Source: Dehalococcoidia bacterium
GTDB taxonomy: Bacteria > Chloroflexota > Dehalococcoidia > UBA2979
Reading direction: 5' to 3'
DNA length: 41,313 nt
NCBI GenBank assembly: GCA_028279505.1
Contig: JANQNP010000083.1
Span: 1 to 41,313, forward strand
Shown piece by piece: positions 17,401-26,154 of the stretch; positions within the stretch are counted from its first letter, which is position 1; every line of letters begins with the position of its first letter. A program made the position numbers and the translations under genes. The notes beneath the pieces were generated by a model that worked only from the letters and a program-made list of their open reading frames with translations, did not search any database and had not been told where the DNA came from.

Positions 17401-18498
17401 CTAGTTCGACTCGCGGCCCGCCTCCTTCAGTGCCTCCATCAGCGCCGCACCCAGCGCGCCGACTTCGTCGTCATCGGTCTCTTCGGCCTCGACGGCTGCT
17501 GGAGTGGCCGGGGCGTCCTCGACGGCAACGGCGGCCGGCGGCATCTCGCCGGCGGCGCCATCTGCGCGCGAGTCCGTCCGAGGCGCCGGGAACCCGGCGG
17601 TGACCAGCTTCTCCTTCAGCTCGAAGTAGGACTTCTCGCCGAAGTTCCGCAGCGCGAGCAGCTCCTCCTCGGACTTCTCGAGGACGGCGCCCACGGTCAT
17701 CAGACCGGAACGCTTCAGGCAGTTGTACGCGCGGACCGAGAGCTGGAGCTGCTCGATCGGCATGTCGTGGCCCTCGAAGAACTCGGTCTCCTCCTGGACG
17801 ACCACGGTCTCCTGCACCTCACCGCTGAGGAGCTGGAACCCGAGGAACTGCTCGCGCAGGATCTCCGAGGCCATCGAGAGCGCCTGCTGGCCATCGATCG
17901 TGCCGTCGGTCCAGATCTCGAGGTCAAGCCGATCGAAGTTCGTGTCCTGCCCGACGCGGGTGTTCGAGACGCGGAAGTTCACGCGGCGCACCGGCGTGAA
18001 GATCGCGTCGACCGGGATCACGCCGATCGGCAGACCCTCGCTGACCGTCGCCGGCAGGTAGCCGCGCCCGGTCTCCACGTTGAGGTCGACGACCAGCGAC
18101 GCGTCCTTGCTGTCGAGCGACGCGAGCACTAGGTCCGGGTTCACGATCTCGTAGTCGGCCGTCGCCTCGATCTGACCCGCCGTCACCTCGCCGGGACCCC
18201 CAACCTCGAGGAAGAGGCGAGCCGGCCGGTCGGAGAAGGCGCGCAGGCGCACCTCCTTGAGGTTGAGGAGGAACTCCGTGACGTCCTCCTTCATCCCCTC
18301 GATCGTCGAGAACTCGTGCTCAACGCCCTCCACGCGCACGGACGTGATCGCCGCGCCCGGGAGCGAGGAGAGGAGGACCCGCCGCAGCGAGTTGCCGAGC
18401 GTCGTCCCGAAGCCCTTCTCCAGGGGCTCCGCGACGATCAGCGCGTAGTCGGTTTCATCGGTCTCAACCCGGATCTCGGGCTTCAACAGGTCGGTCAA
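17401..18498 (-). CDS. rpoA: RNA polymerase alpha subunit with acidic C-terminal tail
   Basis: Scaffold for RNA polymerase assembly and target of activators. The N-terminal domain (about residues 1-230) shows EPLEKGFGTTLGNSLRRVLLSSLPGAAITSVRVEGVEHEFSTIEGMKEDV and the alpha-dimer regions. The C-terminal domain (about 245-310) has the two helix-hairpin-helix segments LSVRAYNCLKRSGLMTVGAVLEKSEEELLALRNFGEKSYFELKEKL, used for UP-element binding. After it, about 55 residues of Ala/Glu/Pro/Asp-rich tail end in a short predicted helix (GAALMEALKEAG). 365 aa compared with about 315-330 in most bacteria. The tail's role is unknown. Confidence 0.97.
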   Translation of the reverse strand: MTDLLKPEIRVETDETDYALIVAEPLEKGFGTTLGNSLRRVLLSSLPGAAITSVRVEGVEHEFSTIEGMKEDVTEFLLNLKEVRLRAFSDRPARLFLEVGGPGEVTAGQIEATADYEIVNPDLVLASLDSKDASLVVDLNVETGRGYLPATVSEGLPIGVIPVDAIFTPVRRVNFRVSNTRVGQDTNFDRLDLEIWTDGTIDGQQALSMASEILREQFLGFQLLSGEVQETVVVQEETEFFEGHDMPIEQLQLSVRAYNCLKRSGLMTVGAVLEKSEEELLALRNFGEKSYFELKEKLVTAGFPAPRTDSRADGAAGEMPPAAVAVEDAPATPAAVEAEETDDDEVGALGAALMEALKEAGRESN

Positions 18499-18570
18499 GA
18501 CACACCTCTCTCGCCCCGCCTGCGCCGCCGACGATCCGACGAACAGACGTGCGTTCGGGTTCCAAATCAG

Positions 18571-19173
18571 TTAGCGGGAGTAGAACTCCACGACCGCATT
18601 CGGGATGAAGTGCGGATCCCAATCCGTCGGGCCGGGCTGCTGCAGCATCCGCCCCTTGACGTTCTCGCGGTCGACTTCGAGCCAACCGGGGACGTCACGA
18701 CCTTTGATCTCCTCCTGGAGAATCTTGTAGTACTCCGAGCGCTGCCCGCGCGCCGAGAAGCTGATCTCCTGGCCGATGCGCACGCGCGCGCTGGGGATGT
18801 CCAGCTTCTTGCCGTTCATCGCGATCAACCCGTGCGTCACGAGCTGCCGCGCCTGCGGGCGCGTGCTGGCGAAGCCCAGGCGGTACACGACATTGTCGAG
18901 GCGCTCCTCGAGCATCTGCATGAGGTTGTCGCCGGTCACGCCCGTGCGCTGCTCCGCGCGCTCGTACACGCGACGGAACTGCTTCTCCATCAGGCCGTAG
19001 GCGTAGCGGACCTTCTGCTTCTCGATCAGCTGCTGACCGCGGTCGGAGATCTTGCGCCGACGCAGCGGTCGCGGTCCCGGCGGGTAACCGCGCCGCATCG
19101 ACTTCGGGTTGCCCCACAGGTCGGCCCCATAGCGGCGAGACTTCCGCCACTTCGGCCCGGTGTAACGCGCCAT
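18571..19173 (-). CDS. rpsD: Ribosomal protein uS4
   Basis: Assembly-initiating 16S rRNA-binding protein (200 aa). MARYTGPKWRKSRRYGADLW is the opening. The S4 RNA-binding domain spans LEERLDNVVYRLGFASTRPQARQLVTHGLIAMNGKKLDIPSARVRIGQEI. The N-terminal zinc-binding cysteines of the C+ form are absent, so this is the C-minus type. It lies between rpsK and rpoA; in many bacteria S4 represses this operon, but no leader target was identified here. Confidence 0.97.
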   Translation of the reverse strand: MARYTGPKWRKSRRYGADLWGNPKSMRRGYPPGPRPLRRRKISDRGQQLIEKQKVRYAYGLMEKQFRRVYERAEQRTGVTGDNLMQMLEERLDNVVYRLGFASTRPQARQLVTHGLIAMNGKKLDIPSARVRIGQEISFSARGQRSEYYKILQEEIKGRDVPGWLEVDRENVKGRMLQQPGPTDWDPHFIPNAVVEFYSR

Positions 19174-19187
19174 CGTTCGTCCTCTGC

Positions 19188-19577
19188 CTAGCTACGTGGC
19201 CGGCGCCGCGCCCGGACCCCGTTGTGGGGCACCGGCGTGCGGTCGCGAATCGCCGAAATGCGGATGCCGGAGGCCTGCAAGGCGCGGATCGCGGCCTCGC
19301 GGCCGGGACCGGGGCCCTTCACCTGGACCGTGACCTCGCGCAGGCCGTGCTCCATCGCGCGCTCCGCGGCGCCCTCGGCGGCCAGCTGCGCGGCGTACGG
19401 GGTGCTCTTGCGCGAGCCGGTGAAGCCGGCGGTGCCACCGCTGCCCCACGCGATCGCGTTGCCGTTCGGATCGGTGATCGTCACGACGGTGTTGTTGAAC
19501 GTCGACTTGATGAAGGCCATGCCTCGCGGCACGTTCTTCGATACTCGTCGCCGGCCTCGTCCTTGGGCGCGACCCAT
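19188..19577 (-). CDS. rpsK: Ribosomal protein uS11
   Basis: Platform protein near the mRNA exit (129 aa). [49 protein letters not shown] is the core signature, and [23 protein letters not shown] is the conserved C-terminus. A hairpin (CCAGCG/CGCTGG) lies in the 64-base gap after rpsM. The gene order rpsM-rpsK-rpsD-rpoA is standard. Confidence 0.97.
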   Translation of the reverse strand: MGRAQGRGRRRVSKNVPRGMAFIKSTFNNTVVTITDPNGNAIAWGSGGTAGFTGSRKSTPYAAQLAAEGAAERAMEHGLREVTVQVKGPGPGREAAIRALQASGIRISAIRDRTPVPHNGVRARRRPRS

Positions 19578-19641
19578 GCGCCTGCCTCCCTGGTTCCAGC
19601 GCCAACGGACGCTGGACCGTGCTCAATCCGGATGTGTCGCG

Positions 19642-20022
19642 CTACTTGCGCGGCGCCTTCTTCTTGCCGGACACGATCCGCTTGGAACCGCGTCGCGTGC
19701 GTGCGTTGGTCTTGGTGCGCTGCCCGCGCAGTGGCAGGCCACGGCGGTGCCGCTGCCCCCGGTAACAGTTGATCTCGATCAGGCGCTGCACGTTCTGGCG
19801 CACCTCGCGGCGGAGATCACCCTCGACGATGTGATCGCCCTCGACGACGGCGCGCAGTCGCAGCACCTCGTCATCCGTGAGGTCACGCACCATCGCGTCT
19901 CGCGCGACGTTGGTCTGGTCGCAGATCTTCTTGGCCGTGGAGAGGCCGATGCCGTACACGTACGGCAACGAGAACTGGATCTGCTTGTCGCGTGGGATGT
20001 CCACGCCGGCGATACGCGCCAT
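19642..20022 (-). CDS. rpsM: Ribosomal protein uS13
   Basis: Head protein contacting the P-site tRNA and uL5 (126 aa). [34 protein letters not shown] is the opening; the C-terminal tail [33 protein letters not shown] is basic as expected. It follows rpmJ, the usual place. There is no unusual insertion. Confidence 0.97.
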   Translation of the reverse strand: MARIAGVDIPRDKQIQFSLPYVYGIGLSTAKKICDQTNVARDAMVRDLTDDEVLRLRAVVEGDHIVEGDLRREVRQNVQRLIEINCYRGQRHRRGLPLRGQRTKTNARTRRGSKRIVSGKKKAPRK

Positions 20023-20054
20023 GATCGACTCCTTGAGCGCCCTGCGGCTGCTGT

Positions 20055-20180
20055 CTAGCCCTGCCGGACCTTGAACCGCGGGTTGCGCTTGTTGATCACG
20101 TACAACTTGCCCTTACGGCGAACGATCTGGCAGTTCTTGTCGCGCATCTTCGCGCTGCGCAGCGATGCCTTGACCTTCAT
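20055..20180 (-). CDS. rpmJ: Ribosomal protein bL36, cysteine-poor (zinc-free) form
   Basis: Very small large-subunit protein (41 aa): it begins [17 protein letters not shown] and ends [12 protein letters not shown]. The usual L36 (37 aa) has a C-x2-C...C...H zinc site; here only one Cys remains, in [15 protein letters not shown]. Sequence and length resemble the C-minus paralogue that E. coli makes under zinc limitation (YkgO), yet this copy sits at the standard rpmJ position between infA and rpsM. Whether a zinc-binding copy exists elsewhere cannot be seen from here. Confidence 0.93.
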   Translation of the reverse strand: MKVKASLRSAKMRDKNCQIVRRKGKLYVINKRNPRFKVRQG

Positions 20181-20192
20181 CCGTGCCTCCCG

Positions 20193-20210
20193 TTCCGCCC
20201 GAGGGCGGAA
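20193..20210. repeat. Inverted repeat between infA and rpmJ
   Basis: TTCCGCCC (20193-20200), GA, GGGCGGAA (20203-20210): perfect 8-base arms in the 46-base infA-rpmJ gap. In RNA it would be a 7-bp hairpin with a 4-base loop. No T-run follows, so it is more likely an RNA-stability or coupling element than a terminator. Confidence 0.6.
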
Positions 20211-20226
20211 TCCATCCCGGAACCGC

Positions 20227-20490
20227 CTAGCGGAACCGGTAGGTAATCCGTCCGCGACTCAGGTCGTATGGACTCAGCTCCACCAACACCCGGTCGCCCA
20301 GCAGGATCCGGATGTAGTTCATCCGCATCCGTCCCGAGATCCCTGCGAGAACGTGGTGTCCGTTCGGCAGCTCAACGTCGAACATCGCGTTCGGGAGCGC
20401 CTCCTTCACGACACCTTCGACCTCGATGACCTCTTTGTCTTTCTTCTCGCGCGGTGCGCGCTCGCGCTGGCCTCGTCCTCGTCTCGCCAT
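20227..20490 (-). CDS. infA: Translation initiation factor IF-1
   Basis: OB-fold factor that binds the ribosomal A site during initiation. The core from about residue 20 is standard: [67 protein letters not shown]. It carries a 15-20 residue basic N-terminal extension ([20 protein letters not shown]), giving 87 aa instead of about 72. No internal Met offers a shorter start, so the extension is probably real. Confidence 0.96.
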   Translation of the reverse strand: MARRGRGQRERAPREKKDKEVIEVEGVVKEALPNAMFDVELPNGHHVLAGISGRMRMNYIRILLGDRVLVELSPYDLSRGRITYRFR

Positions 20491-20504
20491 ACTTCACCCA
20501 CCCG

Positions 20505-21263
20505 CTAGATGCGGGTGAGCGCCTCCGGTCCGTCCTTCGTGATCGCCACCGTTTCCTCCCAGTGGGCGGAGAGACTGCCGTCCCGCATCACGACCGTCCA
20601 GCGGTCGTCGAGCTCCTGCGTCGCCGGGTGCCCGATTGAGAGCATCGGTTCGAGCGCAAACACCATCCCGGCGCGGAGCTTCATCCCGGTCCCCGCGCGA
20701 CCCATGTTCAGAATGTGCGGCTCCTCGTGCATCGTCCGGCCGACGCCATGGCCGCCGTACTCCGCGATGATCCCGTACGGGCCGGCATGGTTGCCGATTG
20801 CAAACGACACATCGCCCAGGCGGTTGCCCGCCCGAGCGGTCTCGATACCGCACCACAGCGCTTCGCGCGTCGTTCGAATCAGGTCGAGCGCCTCCTGTGA
20901 CACTTCCCCCACCGGCGCCGTGAACGCGGCGTCAGACACCCATCCATCGAGCGTCGCGCCAACGTCGATGCTGACGATGTCACCCTCCTCGAGCACCCGA
21001 TCGGTCGGGAGGCCGTGGACCAACTCCTCGTTCACCGAGAAGCAGATCGCCCCTGGGTAAGGGGGACGCCCGCCGGGCGCGTAACCCTTGAAGGTTGGAG
21101 TCGCACCACGCTTCTCAATCTCGCGCGTCGCTAGCTCGTCGAGCTCCAGACCGGTGACGCCCGGTTTCACGGCCTCCATCAGCAACGCACGAACCTCACC
21201 GTTGACGCGCCCCGCGCGGCGCATCTGATCCAGTTCTGCCTCTGACTTGAGCTCAACCGGCAT
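20505..21263 (-). CDS. map: Methionine aminopeptidase, type I
   Basis: Removes the initiator methionine from nascent proteins (252 aa). The five metal ligands are in IDVGATLDGWVSDAAFT (two Asp), YGGHGVGRTMHEEPHI (His), FALEPML (Glu) and HWEETVAI (Glu). CFSVNEELVHGLP is the substrate-pocket motif. There is no N-terminal zinc extension. It lies between adk and infA, the common order in Gram-positive-like genomes. Confidence 0.97.
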   Translation of the reverse strand: MPVELKSEAELDQMRRAGRVNGEVRALLMEAVKPGVTGLELDELATREIEKRGATPTFKGYAPGGRPPYPGAICFSVNEELVHGLPTDRVLEEGDIVSIDVGATLDGWVSDAAFTAPVGEVSQEALDLIRTTREALWCGIETARAGNRLGDVSFAIGNHAGPYGIIAEYGGHGVGRTMHEEPHILNMGRAGTGMKLRAGMVFALEPMLSIGHPATQELDDRWTVVMRDGSLSAHWEETVAITKDGPEALTRI

Positions 21264-21269
21264 AACAGT

Positions 21270-21935
21270 CTACGCCTCCGCCGCCGTCGTTGGTACCGTC
21301 TCGATCGCAGCTAACAATCGTGCCGTTATGTCTGACGGATCGCCAGTCCCATCGATGTGGTGCAGCTTCGAAGCGGCCTCGTAGTAGTCCGCAAGCTGCT
21401 CGGTCCACTCGCGGTTCGTGTCCAGCCGCGCCTTCACGGTGTCGGGCTGGTCGTCTGCGCGCTGGGTCAGCTTCGCGTCAGTGCAGCAATCCAGCACCTC
21501 TGGCGCCGGATTCGTCTGCTCGTGGTAGATCGCCCCGCACCCGGCGCAGGTCCAGCGCCCGGTCAGCCGCGACATCAGCTGGTCCTCCGGCACCTCGATG
21601 TACAGCACCGCATCGATCTGCGAGTCGCGCTCACCGAGGGCGGCATCCAGCGCCTCGGCCTGCGGGATCGTCCGCGGGAAGCCGTCGAGCATGATCCCCT
21701 TCTCGGCGTCGGGCTGGGCGATCCGCTCGAGGAGCATCCCGATCGTCACCTCGTCCGGGACGAGTTCGCCGCGGCTCATGAACTCCTGCGCGCGCAGCCC
21801 CAGCTCGGTCCGGTTCGCCGCAGCCTCGCGGAACATGTCGCCCGTCGAGATGTGCAGTAGCCCGAGCTGGTCAGCCAGGACGTGTGCCTGCGTGCCCTTA
21901 CCGGCGCCGGGGAGCCCGAGGAGAATGAGCCGCAT
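21270..21935 (-). CDS. adk: Adenylate kinase (zinc-lid form)
   Basis: Balances AMP, ADP and ATP (221 aa). P-loop GLPGAGKGTQA at residues 7-17, the AMP-site segment STGDMFREA and DGFPRTIPQA follow. The long lid carries C130, C133, C150 and D153, the Cys3-Asp zinc set found in Bacillus subtilis Adk. The ATG at 21935 shares one base with the secY stop and gives the family N-terminus MRLILLGLPGAGKGT; a longer open frame upstream lies inside secY and is not used. The C-terminal tail after the last helix is short and Ala-rich. Confidence 0.96.
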   Translation of the reverse strand: MRLILLGLPGAGKGTQAHVLADQLGLLHISTGDMFREAAANRTELGLRAQEFMSRGELVPDEVTIGMLLERIAQPDAEKGIMLDGFPRTIPQAEALDAALGERDSQIDAVLYIEVPEDQLMSRLTGRWTCAGCGAIYHEQTNPAPEVLDCCTDAKLTQRADDQPDTVKARLDTNREWTEQLADYYEAASKLHHIDGTGDPSDITARLLAAIETVPTTAAEA

Positions 21936-23281
21936 CAGCGGATGAACCCTTCGTAGTTGCGCATCATCATCTGCGCTTCGATCTGACGCATCGTGTCCAG
22001 CACGACGCCAACCACGATCAGCAGGCCGGCGGCGCTGATCGTCAGCGCCTGCACGCCGGTCAGCCGCGTCGCCAGGAACGGCATCACCGCGACGATCCCG
22101 AGGAACAGCGCACCGCCCCACGTGATCCGCACCAGCACGCGAGTGATGTACTCCTGCGTCGGCCGGCCCGGCCGGATGCCGGGAATGAATCCACCCTGCC
22201 GCTGCAGGTTGTCGGCGAGGTTCTGCTGCTGGAAGACGACCATCGTGTAGAAGAACGCGAAGATCACCACCATCAAGAAGATGCCGATCCAGTAGAGCAA
22301 CCCGGTCGGCGAGAGCGCGGTCTCGAAGAACTCGGCGACGTTCGCGATCCAGCCGACATCGGCGGTCTCGGCGACGAACTGTGCGACGACCGGCGGGAAG
22401 ATCATGATCGAGGTCGCGAAGATGATCGGGATCATGCCCGCGGTGTTCACGCGCAGCGGGATGAACGACTGTCCCTGCTGGCGGTACATCCGCCCACCTC
22501 GGAAGGTGGATCTCGCATATTGGACCGGGATACGGCGCTGCGCCTCCTGGAACAGCACGATGAACGCCACCACGGCGATCGCGAGGACCGCGAGCAGGAA
22601 CATGCTCCCGATCGCCTGTCCGGTCCCGGTGAGGAACACCTGGCCGAAGAGGCCCGGCAACCCGGCGACGATCCCGCCGAGGATGATCAGCGACACACCG
22701 TTGCCGACCCCGTTCTCCGAGATCAGCTCACCGAGCCACACGAGGAACATCGTCCCCGCGACCATCGAGATGATCGTCGCGAACGTCGGCAGCGCGTTGC
22801 CGCCGGTGAACCCGATGTCGCTCACGCCACCCAGCTGCTGGATCAGCAACAGCTGCGCGTAGCCCTGGAACGCCGCCAGCGGCACCGTCAGCCAATGCGT
22901 GTACATCTGCAGTCGGTTGCGCCCCGCTTCGCCCTCCTGCTGCAACGCCTGGAGGCGCGGCACCATCGGCGTCGCGAGCTGCATCACGATCGTGGCCGTG
23001 ATGTACGGATACACCCCGAGCGCCGCGACCGAGAGATTCTCGAGCGCGCCACCGGAGAAGATGTTGAGGAACCCGAGGATCGCGTTGTCGTTGAACGTCT
23101 GCTCGAGGGCGTCGCGGTCCACCCCCGGCACCGGGATGTGCGCCACGAAGCGGAAGATCAGGAGCATCGCCAGCGTGAAGAGAATCTTCGCGCGAACGTC
23201 CGGCTGACGGAACGCCTGCGCCGCCGTGTCGAGCAGCCGCGTCTGACTGCCCGAGGCCTGCCCGGTGCTCCCGAGGGCCAT
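21935..23281 (-). CDS. secY: Preprotein translocase subunit SecY
   Basis: Pore of the Sec translocon in the cytoplasmic membrane (448 aa, ten membrane segments expected). Recognised by the first segment IFRFVAHIPVPGVDRDAL, the plug region LNIFSGGALENLSVAALGVYPYITATIVMQL, GNGVSLIILGGIVAGLPG, and the cytoplasmic loop FFYTMVVFQQQNLADNLQRQGGFIPGIRPGRPTQEYI. A short hydrophilic N-terminal stretch precedes the usual FRQPDVRAKILFTL. It lies between rplO and adk as usual. Confidence 0.97.
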   Translation of the reverse strand: MALGSTGQASGSQTRLLDTAAQAFRQPDVRAKILFTLAMLLIFRFVAHIPVPGVDRDALEQTFNDNAILGFLNIFSGGALENLSVAALGVYPYITATIVMQLATPMVPRLQALQQEGEAGRNRLQMYTHWLTVPLAAFQGYAQLLLIQQLGGVSDIGFTGGNALPTFATIISMVAGTMFLVWLGELISENGVGNGVSLIILGGIVAGLPGLFGQVFLTGTGQAIGSMFLLAVLAIAVVAFIVLFQEAQRRIPVQYARSTFRGGRMYRQQGQSFIPLRVNTAGMIPIIFATSIMIFPPVVAQFVAETADVGWIANVAEFFETALSPTGLLYWIGIFLMVVIFAFFYTMVVFQQQNLADNLQRQGGFIPGIRPGRPTQEYITRVLVRITWGGALFLGIVAVMPFLATRLTGVQALTISAAGLLIVVGVVLDTMRQIEAQMMMRNYEGFIR

Positions 23282-23284
23282 CCG

Positions 23285-23836
23285 CTAGTCGTCCTCTCCG
23301 GCGTCGCTCGATGCGTCGTCGTCGCTCGACTCCGCGGCCGCGGGCGCCGCGGCGCGGCGCCGGTGGATGCGGTTCCGCACGCGCTTCACCGCCGGTGACA
23401 GCTCCTCGAAGCTGCCACCCGCCGAGGTGATCGCGTCCTTCGCCGACTGCGACAGGCGCGGGGCCGTGACCGTCAGCGGGTGCGACAGCTCGCCACGGGC
23501 CAGCACCTTGAACGGCGCGTCGGCGCCGTCGATCAGCTTCGCCGCGGCCAGCGCCTCGCCGTCAACGGTCGCGCCCGACTCAAAGCGGGCTGCGAGGTCC
23601 TCGAGGTTCACCGCCTGGAACTCCACGCGGCGGAAGTTGCGGAAGCCGCGCAGCTTCGGCACCCGCCGGACGAGCGGGTTCTGACCGCCCTCGAAGCCGG
23701 GCTTGATGTTGTTGCGCGCCTTCTGGCCCTTCAGGCCGCGGCCGGCGTAGGTGCCCTGCCCGGTCGCGTTGCCGCGACCGAGGCGCTTGCGCGGGCGCTT
23801 CGCGCCCGCCGGCTGCCGCAGGGTGTGCTGGTCCAC
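23285..23836 (-). CDS. rplO: Ribosomal protein uL15 with acidic tail
   Basis: Large-subunit core protein. The glycine-rich N-terminus KRLGRGNATGQGTYAGRGLKGQKAR and the FEGGQNPLVRRVPKLRGF motif are diagnostic. The normal domain ends near residue 150; about 25 further residues form a tail (RRRAAAPAAAESSDDDASSDAGEDD) that switches from basic to strongly acidic. 183 aa against about 145-150. It overlaps the rpmD stop by one base. Confidence 0.96.
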   Translation of the reverse strand: MDQHTLRQPAGAKRPRKRLGRGNATGQGTYAGRGLKGQKARNNIKPGFEGGQNPLVRRVPKLRGFRNFRRVEFQAVNLEDLAARFESGATVDGEALAAAKLIDGADAPFKVLARGELSHPLTVTAPRLSQSAKDAITSAGGSFEELSPAVKRVRNRIHRRRAAAPAAAESSDDDASSDAGEDD

Positions 23837-24021
23837 TACTGGACCTCCTCGACGGTCACCAGGTGCTTCACCTTGGTGGTCATGCCACGGACGGCCGGGG
23901 TGTCGTCGTGCTCCACCGTGTGGTGGAGGCGCTTCAGCCCCAGCGCCTTGATCGTGCGCTTCTGGTCCTCGGCGAATCCGATCGAGGACTTCGTCCAGGT
24001 CACGCGCAGCTTGCTTGCCAT
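23836..24021 (-). CDS. rpmD: Ribosomal protein uL30
   Basis: Small large-subunit protein (61 aa, normal). [56 protein letters not shown] matches the short bacterial uL30 throughout, with the [15 protein letters not shown] core. It is absent in some bacteria, so its presence here is informative. It lies between rpsE and rplO. Confidence 0.97.
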   Translation of the reverse strand: MASKLRVTWTKSSIGFAEDQKRTIKALGLKRLHHTVEHDDTPAVRGMTTKVKHLVTVEEVQ

Positions 24022-24034
24022 CGTTCGACCGATC

Positions 24035-24805
24035 CTACGCCTGCGCCAGCTCGATGCGGCGCTTGCGGGCCGTCTGCGGATCGCGGAGCGCCTTCAGGCC
24101 CTCCACGGTCGCGCGCGCGACGTTCACGGGGTTGTTCGATCCGAGCGACTTCGTCAGCACGTCGGTGATCCCGGCCGCCTCCATCACCGCGCGCACCGCG
24201 CCGCCGGCGATCAGGCCGGTACCGGCCGCCGCCGGGCGCATCACGACCTGCGAGGACTTGAAGCGAGCCACGTAGTCGTGCGCGATCGTCGTGTCGCGCA
24301 TCGCGATCGAGAACATCGACCGCCGCGCGATCACGCCGCCCTTCCGAATCGCCTCCGGCACCTCATTGGCGCGGCCCATGCCGACGCCCACGCGACCCGC
24401 GCCGTCACCGACGACGACGATCGCGGTGAAGGAGAAGCGCCGGCCGCCCTTGACTACCTTCGCGACCCGGTTGATGTGCACGACCTTCTCGATGAACTCG
24501 GGTCCGTCGTCGTCCTCGCCACGCCGACGGTCACGTCGCCCGCGGCCGCCGTCACGGCCACCGCGACCACCTCGGCCGCCGCGACCCTGACCACCACGGC
24601 CACCCCCGCCACCGCGCGGCCCGCGGCCGCCACCACCGCCGCCTCGGCCGGGCTGCTGAGGCGCCGCGCCGCCCTCGGCGGCCGGAGCCGCCGGCGCGGG
24701 CGCCGGCGGTGCCGCGGCCTCGGGAGCCGGTGCAGCCGCGTCGGGAGCCGGCGCCGCGGCCGGCGCAGCCGTCTCGGGTGCGGGGGGTTGCTGTTCCTGC
24801 GTCAT
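24035..24805 (-). CDS. rpsE: Ribosomal protein uS5 with long N-terminal Ala/Pro and RGG extension
   Basis: Small-subunit protein important for decoding fidelity. The standard domain starts near residue 102 ([50 protein letters not shown]) and ends [22 protein letters not shown]. The first 100 residues are low complexity: Ala/Pro/Glu-rich (1-50), then Gly/Arg RGG-type repeats (about 52-95) and an acidic spacer. In other proteins RGG tracts bind RNA; their role here is unknown. 256 aa compared with about 165-170. The start at 24805 overlaps the rplR stop by one base. Confidence 0.95.
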   Translation of the reverse strand: MTQEQQPPAPETAAPAAAPAPDAAAPAPEAAAPPAPAPAAPAAEGGAAPQQPGRGGGGGGRGPRGGGGGRGGQGRGGRGGRGGRDGGRGRRDRRRGEDDDGPEFIEKVVHINRVAKVVKGGRRFSFTAIVVVGDGAGRVGVGMGRANEVPEAIRKGGVIARRSMFSIAMRDTTIAHDYVARFKSSQVVMRPAAAGTGLIAGGAVRAVMEAAGITDVLTKSLGSNNPVNVARATVEGLKALRDPQTARKRRIELAQA

Positions 24806-25167
24806 TAGAACTCCAGGCCCTCTTCGCGAGCGGCATCGGCGAGCGCCTGTACGCGACCCGCGTACCGGAACCCACCGCGGTCGAACACGATGGTCTCGAT
24901 CCCTGCTGCCTTCGCTCGCTGGGCAACGAGCTGACCCACGCCCTTGGCGCGGTCGCTCTTCGTGCCGCCACCGCTCCGCAGCGAGTCCTCGATGTCCGAG
25001 GCCTGCGCGAGCGTGTGGCCGGCGTCGTCGTCGATCACCTGCGCGTAGATGTGCTGGTTCGAGCGGAACACCGCGAGGCGCGGCCGGTCGGCCGTCCCGC
25101 GGAGCTGCTTGCGGACCCGCACGTGCCGGCGCAGGCGACTCGCGCGGGCGGTCTTCGAATTCGCCAT
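24805..25167 (-). CDS. rplR: Ribosomal protein uL18
   Basis: 5S rRNA-binding protein (120 aa). The basic N-terminus [40 protein letters not shown] and the C-terminus [30 protein letters not shown] are both typical. Length is normal. It sits between rplF and rpsE with no gap on the rpsE side. Confidence 0.97.
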   Translation of the reverse strand: MANSKTARASRLRRHVRVRKQLRGTADRPRLAVFRSNQHIYAQVIDDDAGHTLAQASDIEDSLRSGGGTKSDRAKGVGQLVAQRAKAAGIETIVFDRGGFRYAGRVQALADAAREEGLEF

Positions 25168-25170
25168 GCG

Positions 25171-25707
25171 CTAGACCCTCGCCTTTCCGGCCTTCTGGCG
25201 GACGTACTCACCCACGTAACGGACACCCTTGCCGTGGTACGGCTCCGGCGGCCGCGTGCGGCGCACCAGCGCGGCCTGCTGCCCGACGGTCTGCTTGTCG
25301 ATCCCATCCACGTGCACGAGCGTCGGCGTCTCCACCTCGAAGGTCACGCCCTCCAGCGGGGCGATCTCGACCGGGTGCGAGTACCCGACGTTCAGCACGA
25401 GGGTCTGTCCCTGCATCTGCGCGCGGTAGCCGGTGCCCCGAAGTTCCAACGACTTGCGGAAGCCGTCCGTCACCCCGGTCACCATGTTCGCGATCAGCGC
25501 GCGCGTCAGCCCGTGCAGCGCACGGTGCTGCGGGGCGTCCGAGGGCCGCGTCACGATCACCTCGTCCGCGTCCTGCGTCACCGTGATCTGCGGGTGGATG
25601 TCCAGGTCTAGTTGACCCTTCGGCCCCTTGACCGCGCAGTGCTGGCCGTCGAGCTTCACATCGACGCCACTGGGGACGGGGACGGGTGCCTTGCCGACGC
25701 GCGACAT
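25171..25707 (-). CDS. rplF: Ribosomal protein uL6
   Basis: Large-subunit protein near the factor-binding site (178 aa). [22 protein letters not shown] is the start signature, with [31 protein letters not shown] in the middle. The end, [27 protein letters not shown], is the conserved PEPYKGKGI-type motif. No extension is present. Confidence 0.97.
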   Translation of the reverse strand: MSRVGKAPVPVPSGVDVKLDGQHCAVKGPKGQLDLDIHPQITVTQDADEVIVTRPSDAPQHRALHGLTRALIANMVTGVTDGFRKSLELRGTGYRAQMQGQTLVLNVGYSHPVEIAPLEGVTFEVETPTLVHVDGIDKQTVGQQAALVRRTRPPEPYHGKGVRYVGEYVRQKAGKARV

Positions 25708-25718
25708 GGTGCGATCTC

Positions 25719-26117
25719 CTACCAGACGTAACAGAGCACTTCGCCGCCGATCTTGCGACGCCAGGCCTCGCGGCCGGACATCACACCCTGCGACGTGCTC
25801 ATCACGGCGACCCCGAGGCCACCGAAGACACGTGGAATCTCCTGCTTGTTGACGTAGACCCGCAGCCCCGGGCGCGACACGCGGCGAATACCGGACAGCA
25901 GCGCCTTGCGGTCCTCGCCGTACGTGATCTCCAGCTCCAGGAACTTGCGCGGACCGTCCTCCACCTCCTGGACGTCGCGGATGAAGCCCTCTTCGCGCAG
26001 CACGCCGGCAACGGCGCGCTTCGCGTTCGAGGCGGGAATGCGCACGTTCTCGTGCCGCGCTGAAGCCGCGTTGCGGATGCGCGTGAACATGTCCGCCATG
26101 GGGTCCGACATTGTCAT
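25719..26117 (-). CDS. rpsH: Ribosomal protein uS8
   Basis: Central-domain 16S rRNA binder (132 aa). DPMADMFTRIRNAASARHENVRIPASNAKRAVAGVLREEGFI is the N-terminal half; GVAVMSTSQGVMSGREAWRRKIGGEVLCYVW is the conserved C-terminus. It is the spc-operon repressor in E. coli. The gene follows rplE after 37 bases, with no rpsN between them. Confidence 0.97.
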   Translation of the reverse strand: MTMSDPMADMFTRIRNAASARHENVRIPASNAKRAVAGVLREEGFIRDVQEVEDGPRKFLELEITYGEDRKALLSGIRRVSRPGLRVYVNKQEIPRVFGGLGVAVMSTSQGVMSGREAWRRKIGGEVLCYVW

Positions 26118-26154
26118 GTTGTCTGTCCTGCCTTCCGGCCTCGGGGTCCGCGCC

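Noticed and set aside
22010..22121. Upstream in-frame extension of adk into the secY reading region
   Set aside because: The extension overlaps the conserved SecY C-terminus in another frame; the ATG at 21935 gives the exact family N-terminus.
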